Part shown: positions 40,556 to 49,180 of the stretch, piece by piece
Numbering within the stretch: the stretch's first letter is position 1
Layout: the number at the start of each line of letters is the position of its first letter
Origin: Janibacter melonis
GTDB lineage: Bacteria > Actinomycetota > Actinomycetes > Actinomycetales > Dermatophilaceae
DNA: 64,000 bases
Direction of reading: 5' to 3'
Assembly: GCF_020567375.1 (NCBI RefSeq)
Contig: NZ_JAJBZM010000003.1
Coordinates: forward strand, 387,333-451,332
Position numbers and translations under genes: made by a program
The notes under the pieces: generated by a model
The model's input: the letters and a program-made list of their open reading frames with translations, nothing else
Database searches by the model: none
Told to the model about the DNA's origin: nothing

Positions 40556-42306
40556 AGCGCCGTGAGAGCGGTGAGGTCCGCGCGCAGGGCGGCGAGCCGC
40601 TCGTCCGCGACCGACCGCGCGCCGACGAGGTCGTCGCCCCCAACCTGCTCGACCGCCTCGAGGTAGACCTTGAGCTTGGGCTCGGTGCCCGACGGGCGCA
40701 CGATGACCCGCGAGCCGTCGGCGAGGTACCAGCGCAGCGCGTCCGTCGGGGGGAGGCCGTCGACGCCGGTCGCGAGGTCGTCGCACCGGGTCACCTCGAC
40801 CCCCGCGACCACGGTCGGGGGTGCCGAGCGCAGCCGCTGCATGATCGGGGCGACCTGCTCGACCCGCTCGACCCGCACGGAGAAGCTGTCGGTCGCGTGC
40901 ACGCCGTACTCCCGGTGCAGGTCGTCGAGGACGTCGAGCAGGGTGCGCCCGTGCGACTTGAGGATCGCGACGTGCTCGGCGACGAGCAGCGCGGCGCTCA
41001 CGCCGTCCTTGTCCTTGACCCACTGCGGTGCGACGCAGTAGCCGAGGGCCTCCTCGTATCCGTAGGCGAGCCGGTCGACCTTGCTGATCCACTTGAAGCC
41101 GGTGAGCGTCTCCTCGTGGCGCACGCCCACCCCTGCGCACATCGCGGCGAGCAGGCGGGAGCTGACGATCGAGCACGCGAAGGCGTGCCCCTGCGGCACC
41201 CCGCGCATGATGAGGTGGCTGCCGAGCAGCGCGCCGAGCTCGTCGCCGCGCAGCAGCCGCCAGCCGCCCTCGACGTCGGGGCTCGGCACGGCCACCGCGC
41301 ACCGGTCGGCGTCGGGGTCGTTGGCGATGAGCACGTCGGCGTCGGCACCCCGGGCAGCGGCGAGCGCGAGGTCGAGCGCGCCGTCCTCCTCGGGGTTGGG
41401 GAAGGCGACGGTGGGGAAGTCGGGGTCGGGCTCGGCCTGCTCGGCGACGAGGACCGGCTCGGGGAAGCCGGCCCGGTCGAGCGCCGCGGTGACCGTCTCC
41501 GTGCCCACGCCGTGCAGCGCGGTGTGGACGATGCGCACGTCGCGCGGCGAGCCGGCGGGCACGAGCGAGGTGATCGCGTCGAGGTAGGCGTCGACGACCC
41601 CCTCGTCGAGGGTCACCCACCCGTCCTCCGCGAGCGGCACGTCGGCGGTGCGGCGGATCGCGGCGATGTGCCCGGCGATCTCGGCGTCGACGGGGGGCAC
41701 GATCTGGCTGCCGTCGTGGAGGTAGACCTTGTAGCCGTTGTCCTGCGGCGGGTTGTGGCTCGCGGTGACCATGACGCCGGCGTCGGCCCCGGTCCACGGC
41801 GTCGCGAAGGCGAGCACGGGCGTGGGCAGGGTGCGCGGCAGCACCATCGCGCGCCCGCCGGCGGCGGTGACGACGGCGGCCGTGTCGCGCGCGAAGACGT
41901 CGGAGCCGTGGCGGGCGTCGTAGCCGATGACGACGACGGGCACGTCCGCCGGGGCGAAGGGGGAGCCCCCCTCCTCGGCGCCCGCGCGGGCCGCCTGGTC
42001 GGCGGCGATCGTCGCGGTGAGGCCGGCGGCCGCACGGATGACGACCGAGCGGTTCATCCGGCTGGGCCCTGCGCCGATGGCGCCGCGCAGCCCGGCGGTG
42101 CCGAACTCGAGCATCCCGCTGAAGCGGTCGGCGAGGTCGGCCAGGGCAGCCTCCGCGCCGGGGCCGCCGGCCGCGGCGACGTCGACGACGTCGAGCAGCT
42201 CGGCGCGGGTCTGGGGGTCGGGGTCGTCGGCGGCCCAGTCGCGGGCCGCGTCGAGCAGGTCGGAGTCCGCGGACGCGGCGTCGGAGTGTCGCCCGGTGTA
42301 GCTCAT
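40552..42306 (-). CDS. pmmB: Phosphopentomutase/phosphoglucomutase-like phosphohexomutase (PGM2/PmmB type)
   Basis: 584 aa, four-domain alpha-D-phosphohexomutase. Catalytic phosphoserine S183 in TASHNPPQDNGYKVY; metal loop NDPDADRCA; sugar loop GFKWISKVDR; phosphate loop RPSGTEPKLKVY. The QDNGYKVY variant and length fit the PGM2-like group, several of which act as phosphopentomutases. Sitting 11 bp after punA and before udk, it most likely converts (deoxy)ribose-1-phosphate to the 5-phosphate, replacing DeoB, although M. tuberculosis PmmB was named a phosphomannomutase. Confidence 0.9.
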   Translation of the reverse strand: MSYTGRHSDAASADSDLLDAARDWAADDPDPQTRAELLDVVDVAAAGGPGAEAALADLADRFSGMLEFGTAGLRGAIGAGPSRMNRSVVIRAAAGLTATIAADQAARAGAEEGGSPFAPADVPVVVIGYDARHGSDVFARDTAAVVTAAGGRAMVLPRTLPTPVLAFATPWTGADAGVMVTASHNPPQDNGYKVYLHDGSQIVPPVDAEIAGHIAAIRRTADVPLAEDGWVTLDEGVVDAYLDAITSLVPAGSPRDVRIVHTALHGVGTETVTAALDRAGFPEPVLVAEQAEPDPDFPTVAFPNPEEDGALDLALAAARGADADVLIANDPDADRCAVAVPSPDVEGGWRLLRGDELGALLGSHLIMRGVPQGHAFACSIVSSRLLAAMCAGVGVRHEETLTGFKWISKVDRLAYGYEEALGYCVAPQWVKDKDGVSAALLVAEHVAILKSHGRTLLDVLDDLHREYGVHATDSFSVRVERVEQVAPIMQRLRSAPPTVVAGVEVTRCDDLATGVDGLPPTDALRWYLADGSRVIVRPSGTEPKLKVYLEAVEQVGGDDLVGARSVADERLAALRADLTALTAL

Positions 42307-42317
42307 GGCGGGCCCGG

Positions 42318-43157
42318 TCAGATCCGGCCGACGATGTCGGCGAGCAGCCGGCCGCAGCGCTGCGCGGCGGCCTGCCCGGCGGCGACGACCTCGTCGTGCG
42401 AGAGCGGCTGGTCGCTCACGCCGGCGGCGTGGTTGGTGACGAGTGAGATGCCGAGGACCTCGAGACCGGCCTGGCGGGCGGCGATCGCCTCGAGCGAGGT
42501 CGACATGCCGACGAGGTCGCCGCCCAGGGTGCCGGCCATCCGCACCTCGGCCGGGGTCTCGTAGTGCGGACCGCGGAACTGGACGTAGACCCCTTCGTCC
42601 AGACCCGGGTCGACCTCGCGAGCCACGGCGCGCAGCCGGCTCGAGTACAGGTCGGTGAGGTCGACGAAGGTCGCGCCCTCGATCGGCGAGGTCGCCGTGA
42701 GGTTGATGTGGTCGCTGATGAGGACCGGGGTGCCCGGGCCCCACTCGGGGCGCAGCCCGCCGCAGCCGTTGGTGAGCACGACGGTCGAGCACCCGGCGGC
42801 GGCCGCGGTGCGGATCGCGTGCACGACGGCCCGGACGCCGCGACCCTCGTAGTAGTGCGTGCGGGTGCCGTAGACGAGGGCGCGACGCCCCGTCTCGCCG
42901 ATGGCGACCGAGCGCATGACGCCCGAGTGCCCCGCGACGCTGGCCCGGGCGAAGCCCGGCACCTCGTCCTGCTCGATGCTCGCGAGGGTCTCGCCGACGA
43001 GGTCGCCGGCCTGGCCCCACCCCGAGCCGAGGACGAGGGCGACGTCGTGACGCGGCGCCCCGGTGCGCTCCGCGATCACCGCTGCTGCGGCACGGGCCAC
43101 GTCCACCGGGTCGGTCGCGGGGTCGTCGAGGTCGAGGGCGGCGGGGTCGTCATGCAC
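42318..43157 (-). CDS. punA: Purine-nucleoside phosphorylase
   Basis: 279 aa, trimeric PNP family. Phosphate-binding VLGSGWGQ and GHSGVMRS, the YEGRG segment, the Glu/Met base and ribose pocket GPHYETPAEVRM and VTNHAAG are all present. Cleaves inosine and guanosine (and deoxy forms) to base and pentose-1-phosphate. GTG 43157 lies 7 nt after TAGCCT (43170-43165), so the operon punA-pmmB-udk starts with a leaderless message. Confidence 0.95.
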   Translation of the reverse strand: MHDDPAALDLDDPATDPVDVARAAAAVIAERTGAPRHDVALVLGSGWGQAGDLVGETLASIEQDEVPGFARASVAGHSGVMRSVAIGETGRRALVYGTRTHYYEGRGVRAVVHAIRTAAAAGCSTVVLTNGCGGLRPEWGPGTPVLISDHINLTATSPIEGATFVDLTDLYSSRLRAVAREVDPGLDEGVYVQFRGPHYETPAEVRMAGTLGGDLVGMSTSLEAIAARQAGLEVLGISLVTNHAAGVSDQPLSHDEVVAAGQAAAQRCGRLLADIVGRI

Positions 43158-43224
43158 GGGGGGCAGGCTATCGCGGGCTGAGCGGCCACCGCCGCGCCCC
43201 GGCCGGGGTGGTTGGATGGGGGCC

Positions 43225-44628
43225 GTGACGACGCGCGACAGCTCTGTGGTGATCATCGGCGGCGGCCCCGGCGGGTACGAGGCGGCCCTCGTCGCCGCGC
43301 ACCTCGGTGCGCGGGTGACCATCGTCGACCGCGACGGCATCGGCGGCGCGGCGGTGCTCACCGACTGCGTGCCGAGCAAGACCCTCATCGCCACCGCCGA
43401 CTACATGTCGGCCTTCGAGACCGCGGCTGACCTCGGCGTCCACCTCGAGGACGGCGAGGGCGACGCCGTCACCGACACGGTCGCCGCCCTGGGCGAGGTC
43501 AACCGCCGCGTGCTCGACCTCGCCGCCCACCAGTCCAGCGACATCTCGGCCCGTCTCGACGAGGTCGGGGTGCGGGTCGTCTCCGGCACGGGCCGTCTCG
43601 AGTCGCCCGGTGTCGTCGTCGCGACGACCGACGAGGGGGACGAGCGGCTCGAGGCCGACGTCGTGCTCGTCTCGACCGGTGCCACCCCGCGCGTGCTGCC
43701 CACGGCGCAGCCCGACGGCGAGCGCATCCTCACGTGGCAGCAGATCTACGGGCTCACCGAGCTGCCCGAGCACCTCGTCGTCGTCGGCTCGGGCGTCACC
43801 GGTGCCGAGCTCGCGCAGGGCTTCCTCGGCCTGGGCGCCCGCGTCACCCTCGTCTCCTCGCGCGACCTCGTCCTGCCCGGGGAGGACCAGGACGCCGCGG
43901 CCGTCATCGAGGACGTCTTCCGCAGGCGCGGGATGACTGTGCTCAACCGGTCGCGGATGGCCTCCGCCGAGCGCCGCGGGGACGGCGTCGTCGTCACCCT
44001 CACCGACGGCCGCGAGGTCGAGGGCAGCCACGTGCTCATCGCCGTCGGTGCCGTGCCGCAGACCTCGGGCCTCGGGCTCGAGGAGGCCGGGGTCGAGCTC
44101 AGCGAGTCCGGGCACGTCGCCGTCGACCGCGTCTCGCGCACGTCGGTGCGCGGCGTCTACGCCGCCGGCGACTGCACCGGCGTCTTCGCACTCGCCTCCG
44201 TCGCGGCCATGCAGGGCCGGATCGCCATGTCCCACGCGCTCGGCGACGCGGTGGCGCCCCTTCGTCTCGGCGCCGTGAGCGCCAACGTCTTCACCGACCC
44301 CGAGATCGCCACGGTCGGCATGACCGCGGCGCAGGCCGAGGCCAGCGAGGAGGTCGAGGCCGTGACGATGCCGCTCGCGCGCAACCCGCGGGCGAAGATG
44401 CTCGGCATCTCGGAGGGCTTCGTCAAGATGTTCTCGATGCGCGGCGCGGGCACCGTGCTCGGGGGCGTCGTCGTCGCCCCGCGCGCCTCGGAGCTGATCT
44501 TCCCGCTCTCCCTCGCGGTCCAGAACAGGCTGAGCGTCGACCAGGTCGCCGCCACCTTCACCGTCTACCCCTCGCTGAGCGGCACGCTCGCCGAGGCGGC
44601 CCGGCGCCTGCACCCCACCGAGGCCTGA
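43225..44628 (+). CDS. lpdA: NAD(P)H-quinone reductase-like flavoprotein (LpdA, Rv3303c type)
   Basis: 467 aa, pyridine nucleotide-disulfide reductase fold: FAD loop GGGPGGYEAA, NAD(P) loop VVGSGVTGAELAQ, AAGDC flavin motif and C-terminal dimer domain. The redox disulfide is absent: only C48 of the CxxxxC pair remains, the other position is A43. The C-terminal active-site histidine of true lipoamide dehydrogenases is replaced (VYPSLSGTLAE). Both losses match M. tuberculosis LpdA, a quinone reductase. GTG 43225 is preferred because TTGGAT (43212-43217) lies 7 nt upstream; ATG 43216 overlaps that box. Confidence 0.92.
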   Translation: MTTRDSSVVIIGGGPGGYEAALVAAHLGARVTIVDRDGIGGAAVLTDCVPSKTLIATADYMSAFETAADLGVHLEDGEGDAVTDTVAALGEVNRRVLDLAAHQSSDISARLDEVGVRVVSGTGRLESPGVVVATTDEGDERLEADVVLVSTGATPRVLPTAQPDGERILTWQQIYGLTELPEHLVVVGSGVTGAELAQGFLGLGARVTLVSSRDLVLPGEDQDAAAVIEDVFRRRGMTVLNRSRMASAERRGDGVVVTLTDGREVEGSHVLIAVGAVPQTSGLGLEEAGVELSESGHVAVDRVSRTSVRGVYAAGDCTGVFALASVAAMQGRIAMSHALGDAVAPLRLGAVSANVFTDPEIATVGMTAAQAEASEEVEAVTMPLARNPRAKMLGISEGFVKMFSMRGAGTVLGGVVVAPRASELIFPLSLAVQNRLSVDQVAATFTVYPSLSGTLAEAARRLHPTEA

Positions 44629-44651
44629 TCGCGGCGTAGCGTCGGGAGCGG

Positions 44652-44672
44652 CCCGGCGGAGCGTCCGCCGGG
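44652..44672 (+). promoter_or_regulatory. 5'-leader hairpin of the proline-rich gene
   Basis: Perfect 9-bp stem with a GCG loop, about 10 nt after a possible -10 TAGCGT (44637-44642) and before GAGGAGG. It could end lpdA transcripts or protect the 5' end of the small gene's message. Confidence 0.45.
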
Positions 44673-44690
44673 ACCGATGAGGAGGCCCGG

Positions 44691-44969
44691 ATGAGCGACC
44701 AGCAGATCCCCGCACCCAACCCCGTCCCGCCCGCGCAGGGCGATGCCCAGCCCGGCGACCCGAACGCCCCCGCGGTGCCCGGCGAGACCCCGGGCGGCGA
44801 GCCGAGCCCGCTGCCCGGTGTCACCCCCGAGCCCCAGCCGGGCGGCACGCCGACCCCGGGGCCGCCGCCGCAGAGCGACCCCGACCCGCTGCCGGGCACC
44901 CAGCCTGAGTTCGACCCCCAGACGCAGACCGACGGCACCCCGCCCGGTGGCGAGGAGCTGCGCGGCTGA
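44691..44969 (+). CDS. Small Pro/Gly-rich disordered protein of unknown function
   Basis: 92 aa with a strong GAGGAGG ribosome-binding site (44681-44687) 9 nt before ATG 44691. About a third of the residues are proline, with Gly, Gln, Asp, Glu and Thr making up most of the rest, as loosely repeated PxPxPG units. There is no hydrophobic segment, no cysteine and a net negative charge, so it should be soluble and disordered. I do not recognise a family. The strong ribosome-binding site and the 23-bp terminator 35 bp after the stop argue that it is a real gene. Confidence 0.6.
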   Translation: MSDQQIPAPNPVPPAQGDAQPGDPNAPAVPGETPGGEPSPLPGVTPEPQPGGTPTPGPPPQSDPDPLPGTQPEFDPQTQTDGTPPGGEELRG

Positions 44970-45003
44970 GCGGGCGGCGCGCGAGCGCCCGTCGCACCAC
45001 CGC

Positions 45004-45052
45004 ACGACGAAGGGGGGCGGTCACCGATCCGGTGACCGCCCCCCTTCGTCGT
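45004..45052. terminator. Bidirectional terminator between convergent genes
   Basis: Perfect 23-bp inverted repeat (45004-45026 with 45030-45052) and a 3-nt loop, between the proline-rich gene (+) and the biotin carboxylase gene (-). Outer arms ACGACGAAGGGGGG / CCCCCCTTCGTCGT resemble the sucCD terminator. Confidence 0.92.
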
Positions 45053-45064
45053 CCGCGCGGAGGG

Positions 45065-46846
45065 TCAGGCGCCGTCGGCATCCTTGATCTCGGCGAGGAC
45101 GGCGCCGTTGCTCACGGTGGCCCCGACCTCGGCGGCGAGGCCGGTGATGGTGCCGGCCTTGTGCGCGGTGATCGGCTGCTCCATCTTCATCGCCTCGAGC
45201 ACGAGGACGAGCTCGCCCTCGGCGACGCTCTGCCCCTCCTCGACGGCGACCTTGACGATCGTGCCCTGCATGGGTGCGGTGAGGGAGTCGCCGGAGGCGG
45301 CGGCGCCGCCGCTCTTGCCGCCGCTGCGGCGGGGGGCCTTCTTCTTGGCGGTGGCACCGCCACCGCCGCCGAGCGCGAGCCCGGCGGGCAGGACGACCTC
45401 GAGGCGCTTGCCGCCGACCTCGACGGTGACGCGCTGGCGCTCACCGGTCTCCTCGCCCTCGGCGACCTCTCCGCCGTAGGGGGCGATGTCGTTGACCATC
45501 TCCTCCTCGATCCAGCGCGTGTGCACGGAGAAGGCCTCCTGCGGGTCCGCGGGGGCGAAGGCGGGGTCGGAGACGACCTTGCGGTGGAAGGGCAGGACGG
45601 TCGGCATGCCCTCGACCTGCAGCTCGTCGAGCGCACGGCGGGAGCGCGCGAGGGCCTGCTCACGGGTGCTGCCGGTGACGACGAGCTTGGCGATCATCGA
45701 GTCGAAGGCGCCGGCGACGGTGTCGCCGGCGACGATGCCGGCGTCCCAGCGCACGCCCGGGCCCTGCGGGATCGTCATCGCCGAGACGGTGCCCGGGGCG
45801 GGGATGAAGCCGCGGCCGGCGTCCTCGCCGTTGATCCGGAACTCGAAGGAGTGGGCGCGCGGGGCGGGGTCGTCGAAGCCGAGCTCCTCGCCGTCGGCGA
45901 TGCGGAACTGCTCGCGCACGAGGTCTATGCCGGTGACCTCCTCGGTCACCGGGTGCTCGACCTGGAGGCGGGTGTTGACCTCGAGGAAGCTGATCGTGCC
46001 GTCCTGGGCGACGAGGTACTCGCAGGTCCCGGCGCCGACGTAGCCGGCCTCGCGCAGGATGGCCTTCGAGGCGCGGACGAGCTCGGCGTTCTGCTCGTCG
46101 GTGAGGAAGGGCGCGGGCGCCTCCTCGACGAGCTTCTGGTTGCGGCGCTGCAGCGAGCAGTCGCGGGTCGAGACGACGACGACGTTGCCGTGCTGGTCGG
46201 CCAGGCACTGGGTCTCGACGTGGCGCGGGCGGTCGAGGAACTTCTCGACGAGGCACTCGCCGCGGCCGAAGGCGGTGACCGCCTCGCGCACCGCGGACTC
46301 GTAGAGCTCGGGGATCTCCTCGAGGGTGCGGGCGACCTTGAGGCCGCGCCCGCCACCGCCGTAGACCGCCTTGATGGCGACCGGCAGCCCGAACTCCTGG
46401 GCGAGCGCGACGACCTCGTCGGCGTCCTTGACCGGGTCCTTCGTGCCGGGCGCGAGAGGCGCCTGCGCCTTGACGGCGATGTGCTTGGCCTTGGCCTTGT
46501 CGCCGAGCGCGTCGATGGCCTCGGGGGAGGGGCCGATCCAGGTCAGTCCGGCGTCGATGACGGCCTGGGCGAACTCGGCGTTCTCGGCGAGGAAGCCGTA
46601 GCCGGGGTGGACCGCGTCCGCGCCGGCCTGCCGGGCGACCTCGATCAGCTTGTCCTGCAGCAGGTAGGAGTCGCCGGGCGTCGTGCCGCCGAGGGCGTAG
46701 GCCTCATCGGCCACCGTGACGTGCAGCGACTCGCGGTCGGGGTCTGCGTAGACGGCGACCGAGCCGATGCCGTGGTCCTTGCACGCGCGGGCGATACGGA
46801 CTGCGATCTCGCCACGGTTGGCGATGAGGACTTTGCTGATGGCCAT
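45065..46846 (-). CDS. Acyl-CoA carboxylase alpha subunit (biotin carboxylase + BCCP)
   Basis: 593 aa. Biotin carboxylase domains (about 1-450) show the ATP-grasp glycine loop [13 protein letters not shown] and the [10 protein letters not shown] catalytic block. A Gly/Ala/Lys linker leads to a C-terminal biotinyl domain with K554 in EAMKME. Length and architecture match actinobacterial AccA3/AccBC, which supply carboxybiotin to several AccD carboxyltransferases making malonyl- and methylmalonyl-CoA. TACAGT (46859-46854) lies 7 nt before ATG 46846, a leaderless start. It may serve the AccD-like subunit at 61995-63569, which lacks an adjacent alpha gene. Confidence 0.95.
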   Translation of the reverse strand: MAISKVLIANRGEIAVRIARACKDHGIGSVAVYADPDRESLHVTVADEAYALGGTTPGDSYLLQDKLIEVARQAGADAVHPGYGFLAENAEFAQAVIDAGLTWIGPSPEAIDALGDKAKAKHIAVKAQAPLAPGTKDPVKDADEVVALAQEFGLPVAIKAVYGGGGRGLKVARTLEEIPELYESAVREAVTAFGRGECLVEKFLDRPRHVETQCLADQHGNVVVVSTRDCSLQRRNQKLVEEAPAPFLTDEQNAELVRASKAILREAGYVGAGTCEYLVAQDGTISFLEVNTRLQVEHPVTEEVTGIDLVREQFRIADGEELGFDDPAPRAHSFEFRINGEDAGRGFIPAPGTVSAMTIPQGPGVRWDAGIVAGDTVAGAFDSMIAKLVVTGSTREQALARSRRALDELQVEGMPTVLPFHRKVVSDPAFAPADPQEAFSVHTRWIEEEMVNDIAPYGGEVAEGEETGERQRVTVEVGGKRLEVVLPAGLALGGGGGATAKKKAPRRSGGKSGGAAASGDSLTAPMQGTIVKVAVEEGQSVAEGELVLVLEAMKMEQPITAHKAGTITGLAAEVGATVSNGAVLAEIKDADGA

Positions 46847-46957
46847 GAGGGGGACTGTAGCGGGGTCGTGCGGGCGCCGGTCGTGAGGTGACTATGACCT
46901 GGACAACGGCCCGCGCGAGGGGGCCGGGCCGGGGCTGCAGCGCCTAGGGTCGAGGAC

Positions 46958-47809
46958 ATGGCTGATGTGAAGAACGTGCACCTCGACCCCTCCTCCGGCG
47001 GCGTCGACATCCCCCAGCTCGGCTTCGGCGTCTTCCAGGTCGACGACGACCAGGTCGAGGCGCCGGTCGCGGCTGCGCTCGGTGCCGGCTACCGGCACAT
47101 CGACACCGCGCGGATCTACGGCAACGAGGCCGGCGTGGGCCGCGCGCTCGAGCACGCGCCGTACCCGCGCGAGGACATCTTCGTCACGACGAAGCTCTGG
47201 AACGACGACCAGGGCGACGTCGACACCGTGCGCACCGCGCTGCGCGGCTCGCTCGAGCGCCTCGGCCTCGCACAGGTCGACCTCTACCTCATGCACTGGC
47301 CCGTCCCGGCGGCCGACCGCTACGCGCAGGCGTGGCGCTCGCTGCTCGCGGTCCGCGAGGAGGGACTGACCCGGGCCGTCGGCGTGTGCAACTTCGAGCC
47401 CGAGCACCTCCAGCGCGCCAGCGACCTCACCGGCATCATGCCGGCGATCAACCAGGTCGAGCTGCACCCGTACTTCCAGCAGCGCGAGCTGCGCGACTTC
47501 CACCGCTCGCACGCGGTCGTCACGCAGGCGTGGAGCCCGCTCGGCCAGGGCGGCGAGCTGCTCCAGGACGAGGTGATCCTCGACCTCGCCCGCAAGCACG
47601 ACGCGACCCCGGCGCAGGTCGTCATCGCCTGGCACCTCGCGCTCGACCACGTCGTCATCCCCAAGTCGGTCACCCCTTCGCGCATCGCGGAGAACTTCGC
47701 GGCGACCGAGGTGACCCTCGACGACGACGACCTCAAGGCCATCGAGGGCCTCGACCGCGCGGACGGGCGCATCGGCCCGGACCCGACGACCTTCGGCAAG
47801 GACGCCTGA
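46958..47809 (+). CDS. Aldo/keto reductase
   Basis: 283 aa, (alpha/beta)8 barrel of the AKR5-like group (2,5-diketo-gluconate reductase-like). Catalytic tetrad D49, Y54, K79 and H113 complete (DTARIYGNE, TTKLW, LMHWP); NADPH site IPKSVTPSRI near the C-terminus. Reduces aldehydes or ketones with NADPH; the physiological substrate is unknown. TAGGGT (46945-46950) lies exactly 7 nt before ATG 46958. A hairpin terminator follows. Confidence 0.92.
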   Translation: MADVKNVHLDPSSGGVDIPQLGFGVFQVDDDQVEAPVAAALGAGYRHIDTARIYGNEAGVGRALEHAPYPREDIFVTTKLWNDDQGDVDTVRTALRGSLERLGLAQVDLYLMHWPVPAADRYAQAWRSLLAVREEGLTRAVGVCNFEPEHLQRASDLTGIMPAINQVELHPYFQQRELRDFHRSHAVVTQAWSPLGQGGELLQDEVILDLARKHDATPAQVVIAWHLALDHVVIPKSVTPSRIAENFAATEVTLDDDDLKAIEGLDRADGRIGPDPTTFGKDA

Positions 47810-47825
47810 GCGACGGCTCGACGGC

Positions 47826-47855
47826 GAAGGACCCGACCAGGTGGTCGGGTCCTTC
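47826..47855. terminator. Terminator between aldo/keto reductase and tmsB
   Basis: Perfect 14-bp stem (47826-47839 with 47842-47855) and a 2-base loop, 16 nt after the reductase stop and 17 nt from the convergent tmsB stop. It probably serves both. Confidence 0.85.
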
Positions 47856-47872
47856 GTCGCGGGGGGGCCGGG

Positions 47873-49180
47873 CTAGCCGCCCCACCACGGGCGAAGGGGG
47901 ACCGGTGCGGGCCGACGCGGTGCCAGCGGCCGCTGGGCGAGGACGTGGAAGAGCTCGGTGACATCGGTCTCGAAGCCGTACTGGCAGGCGCCCATGTACA
48001 GGCCCCACAGCCGGGCCTTCGGCTCGCCGACCTCGGCGACGCACTCCTCCCAGTGCTCGACGAGGTTCGCGCACCAGCCCGCGAGGGTGCGTGCGTAGTG
48101 CTGGCGCAGGTTCTCGGCGTGGTGCACCTCGAGGCCGGCGTCCTGGATCGCCGCGAGGACCGTGCCCCCGGCGCTCAGCTCGCCGTCGGGGAAGACGTAG
48201 CGGTCGATGAAGCGGCCGGCGCGGGCCGGCCCCACGGTGACCGGCCGGGTGATGCAGTGGTTGAGGAAGAGCCCGCCGGGGCGCAGCAGCTCGCGGACCT
48301 CGCCGAAGTACTCGCCGTAGTGGTCGCGCCCGATGTGCTCGGTCATCCCGATCGAGCTCACGGCGTCGAAGTCCCGCTCGGGCACGTCGCGGTAGTCCTG
48401 CAGGCGCACCTCGGCGAGATCGCCCAGACCCTCGCGCTCGATCTCGCGCTGCGCCCACGCGGCCTGCTCGGCGCTGAGGGTGACGCCGAGCGCGCGCACC
48501 CCACGACGGGCGGCATGGCGCACCATGCCGCCCCACCCGCAGCCGAGGTCGAGGAGCCGGTCGCCCGGGGCGAGCGCGAGCTTGTCGTGCACGAGGCGGT
48601 ACTTGTGCTCCTGCGACTGCTCGAGGGTCGCCCCCTCGTCGGGGTAGACGGCGCACGTGTACGTCATCGACGGCCCGAGGACGAGCTCGTAGAAGCGGTT
48701 CGACACGTCGTAGTGGGAGGAGACGACCTCGAGGTCGCGGGCCCGGGTGTGCCGGCGCAGCCCGTGCAGGGCCCGCTGCCAGCCGGGCGGTGCCTCGAGG
48801 TCCGGGACCGGTGGGCGTCGCACGGCGGACGGCCCGAGCGAGCGGGCCACCCGGGCCAGGGTGCGGGCGTCGGGCCGGCGGGCGACCTCCTTGCGCAGGT
48901 GCTCGAGGACGGCGAAGAGGTCGTGCGGGGCTCCGGGGTGCACGCCCCCGAGCCGCAGCTCGCCGGAGAGGTAGGCCCGGGCCAGCCCGAGGTCGCCCGG
49001 CGCGGTGACGACGTGCTGCACCGCGCGCGGGGAGAGGACCTCGATCTCGAGGCGGGCGTCCGCGGAGCCGAAGACCGAGCCGTCGTAGGCGCACACCCGC
49101 AGCGGCGCGTCGACGGGCAAGAAGGCCTGGAGGATCTCGGCGACGCTCATCCGGTCGCGGGTCGTCGTCTGCGTCGTCAT
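47873..49180 (-). CDS. tmsB: Fatty acid C10 methyltransferase, cyclopropane synthase family (TmsB/BfaB type)
   Basis: 435 aa. The N-terminal lipid-binding part (about 1-150) precedes a SAM methyltransferase: SSHYDVSNRFYELVLG (about 153-168), SAM loop LLDLGCGWGGM (about 208-218), SSIGMTEHIG, and a C-terminal QYGFETDVTELFHVL. Because it overlaps an FAD-binding oxidoreductase (ATGA) it fits the bfaB/bfaA (tmsB/tmsA) pair, which makes 10-methylene and then 10-methyl (tuberculostearic) fatty acids on phospholipid oleoyl chains, rather than a plain cyclopropane synthase. The assignment rests on context and family. Confidence 0.88.
   Translation of the reverse strand: MTTQTTTRDRMSVAEILQAFLPVDAPLRVCAYDGSVFGSADARLEIEVLSPRAVQHVVTAPGDLGLARAYLSGELRLGGVHPGAPHDLFAVLEHLRKEVARRPDARTLARVARSLGPSAVRRPPVPDLEAPPGWQRALHGLRRHTRARDLEVVSSHYDVSNRFYELVLGPSMTYTCAVYPDEGATLEQSQEHKYRLVHDKLALAPGDRLLDLGCGWGGMVRHAARRGVRALGVTLSAEQAAWAQREIEREGLGDLAEVRLQDYRDVPERDFDAVSSIGMTEHIGRDHYGEYFGEVRELLRPGGLFLNHCITRPVTVGPARAGRFIDRYVFPDGELSAGGTVLAAIQDAGLEVHHAENLRQHYARTLAGWCANLVEHWEECVAEVGEPKARLWGLYMGACQYGFETDVTELFHVLAQRPLAPRRPAPVPLRPWWGG

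Noticed and set aside
43225-44628. Dihydrolipoamide dehydrogenase (E3)
   Set aside because: One redox cysteine (A43) and the C-terminal active-site histidine are missing; it cannot use lipoamide in the normal way.
47873-49180. Plain cyclopropane-fatty-acid synthase
   Set aside because: The overlapping FAD oxidoreductase partner is the hallmark of the 10-methyl (TmsA/TmsB) pathway, so that reading is preferred, though not proven.
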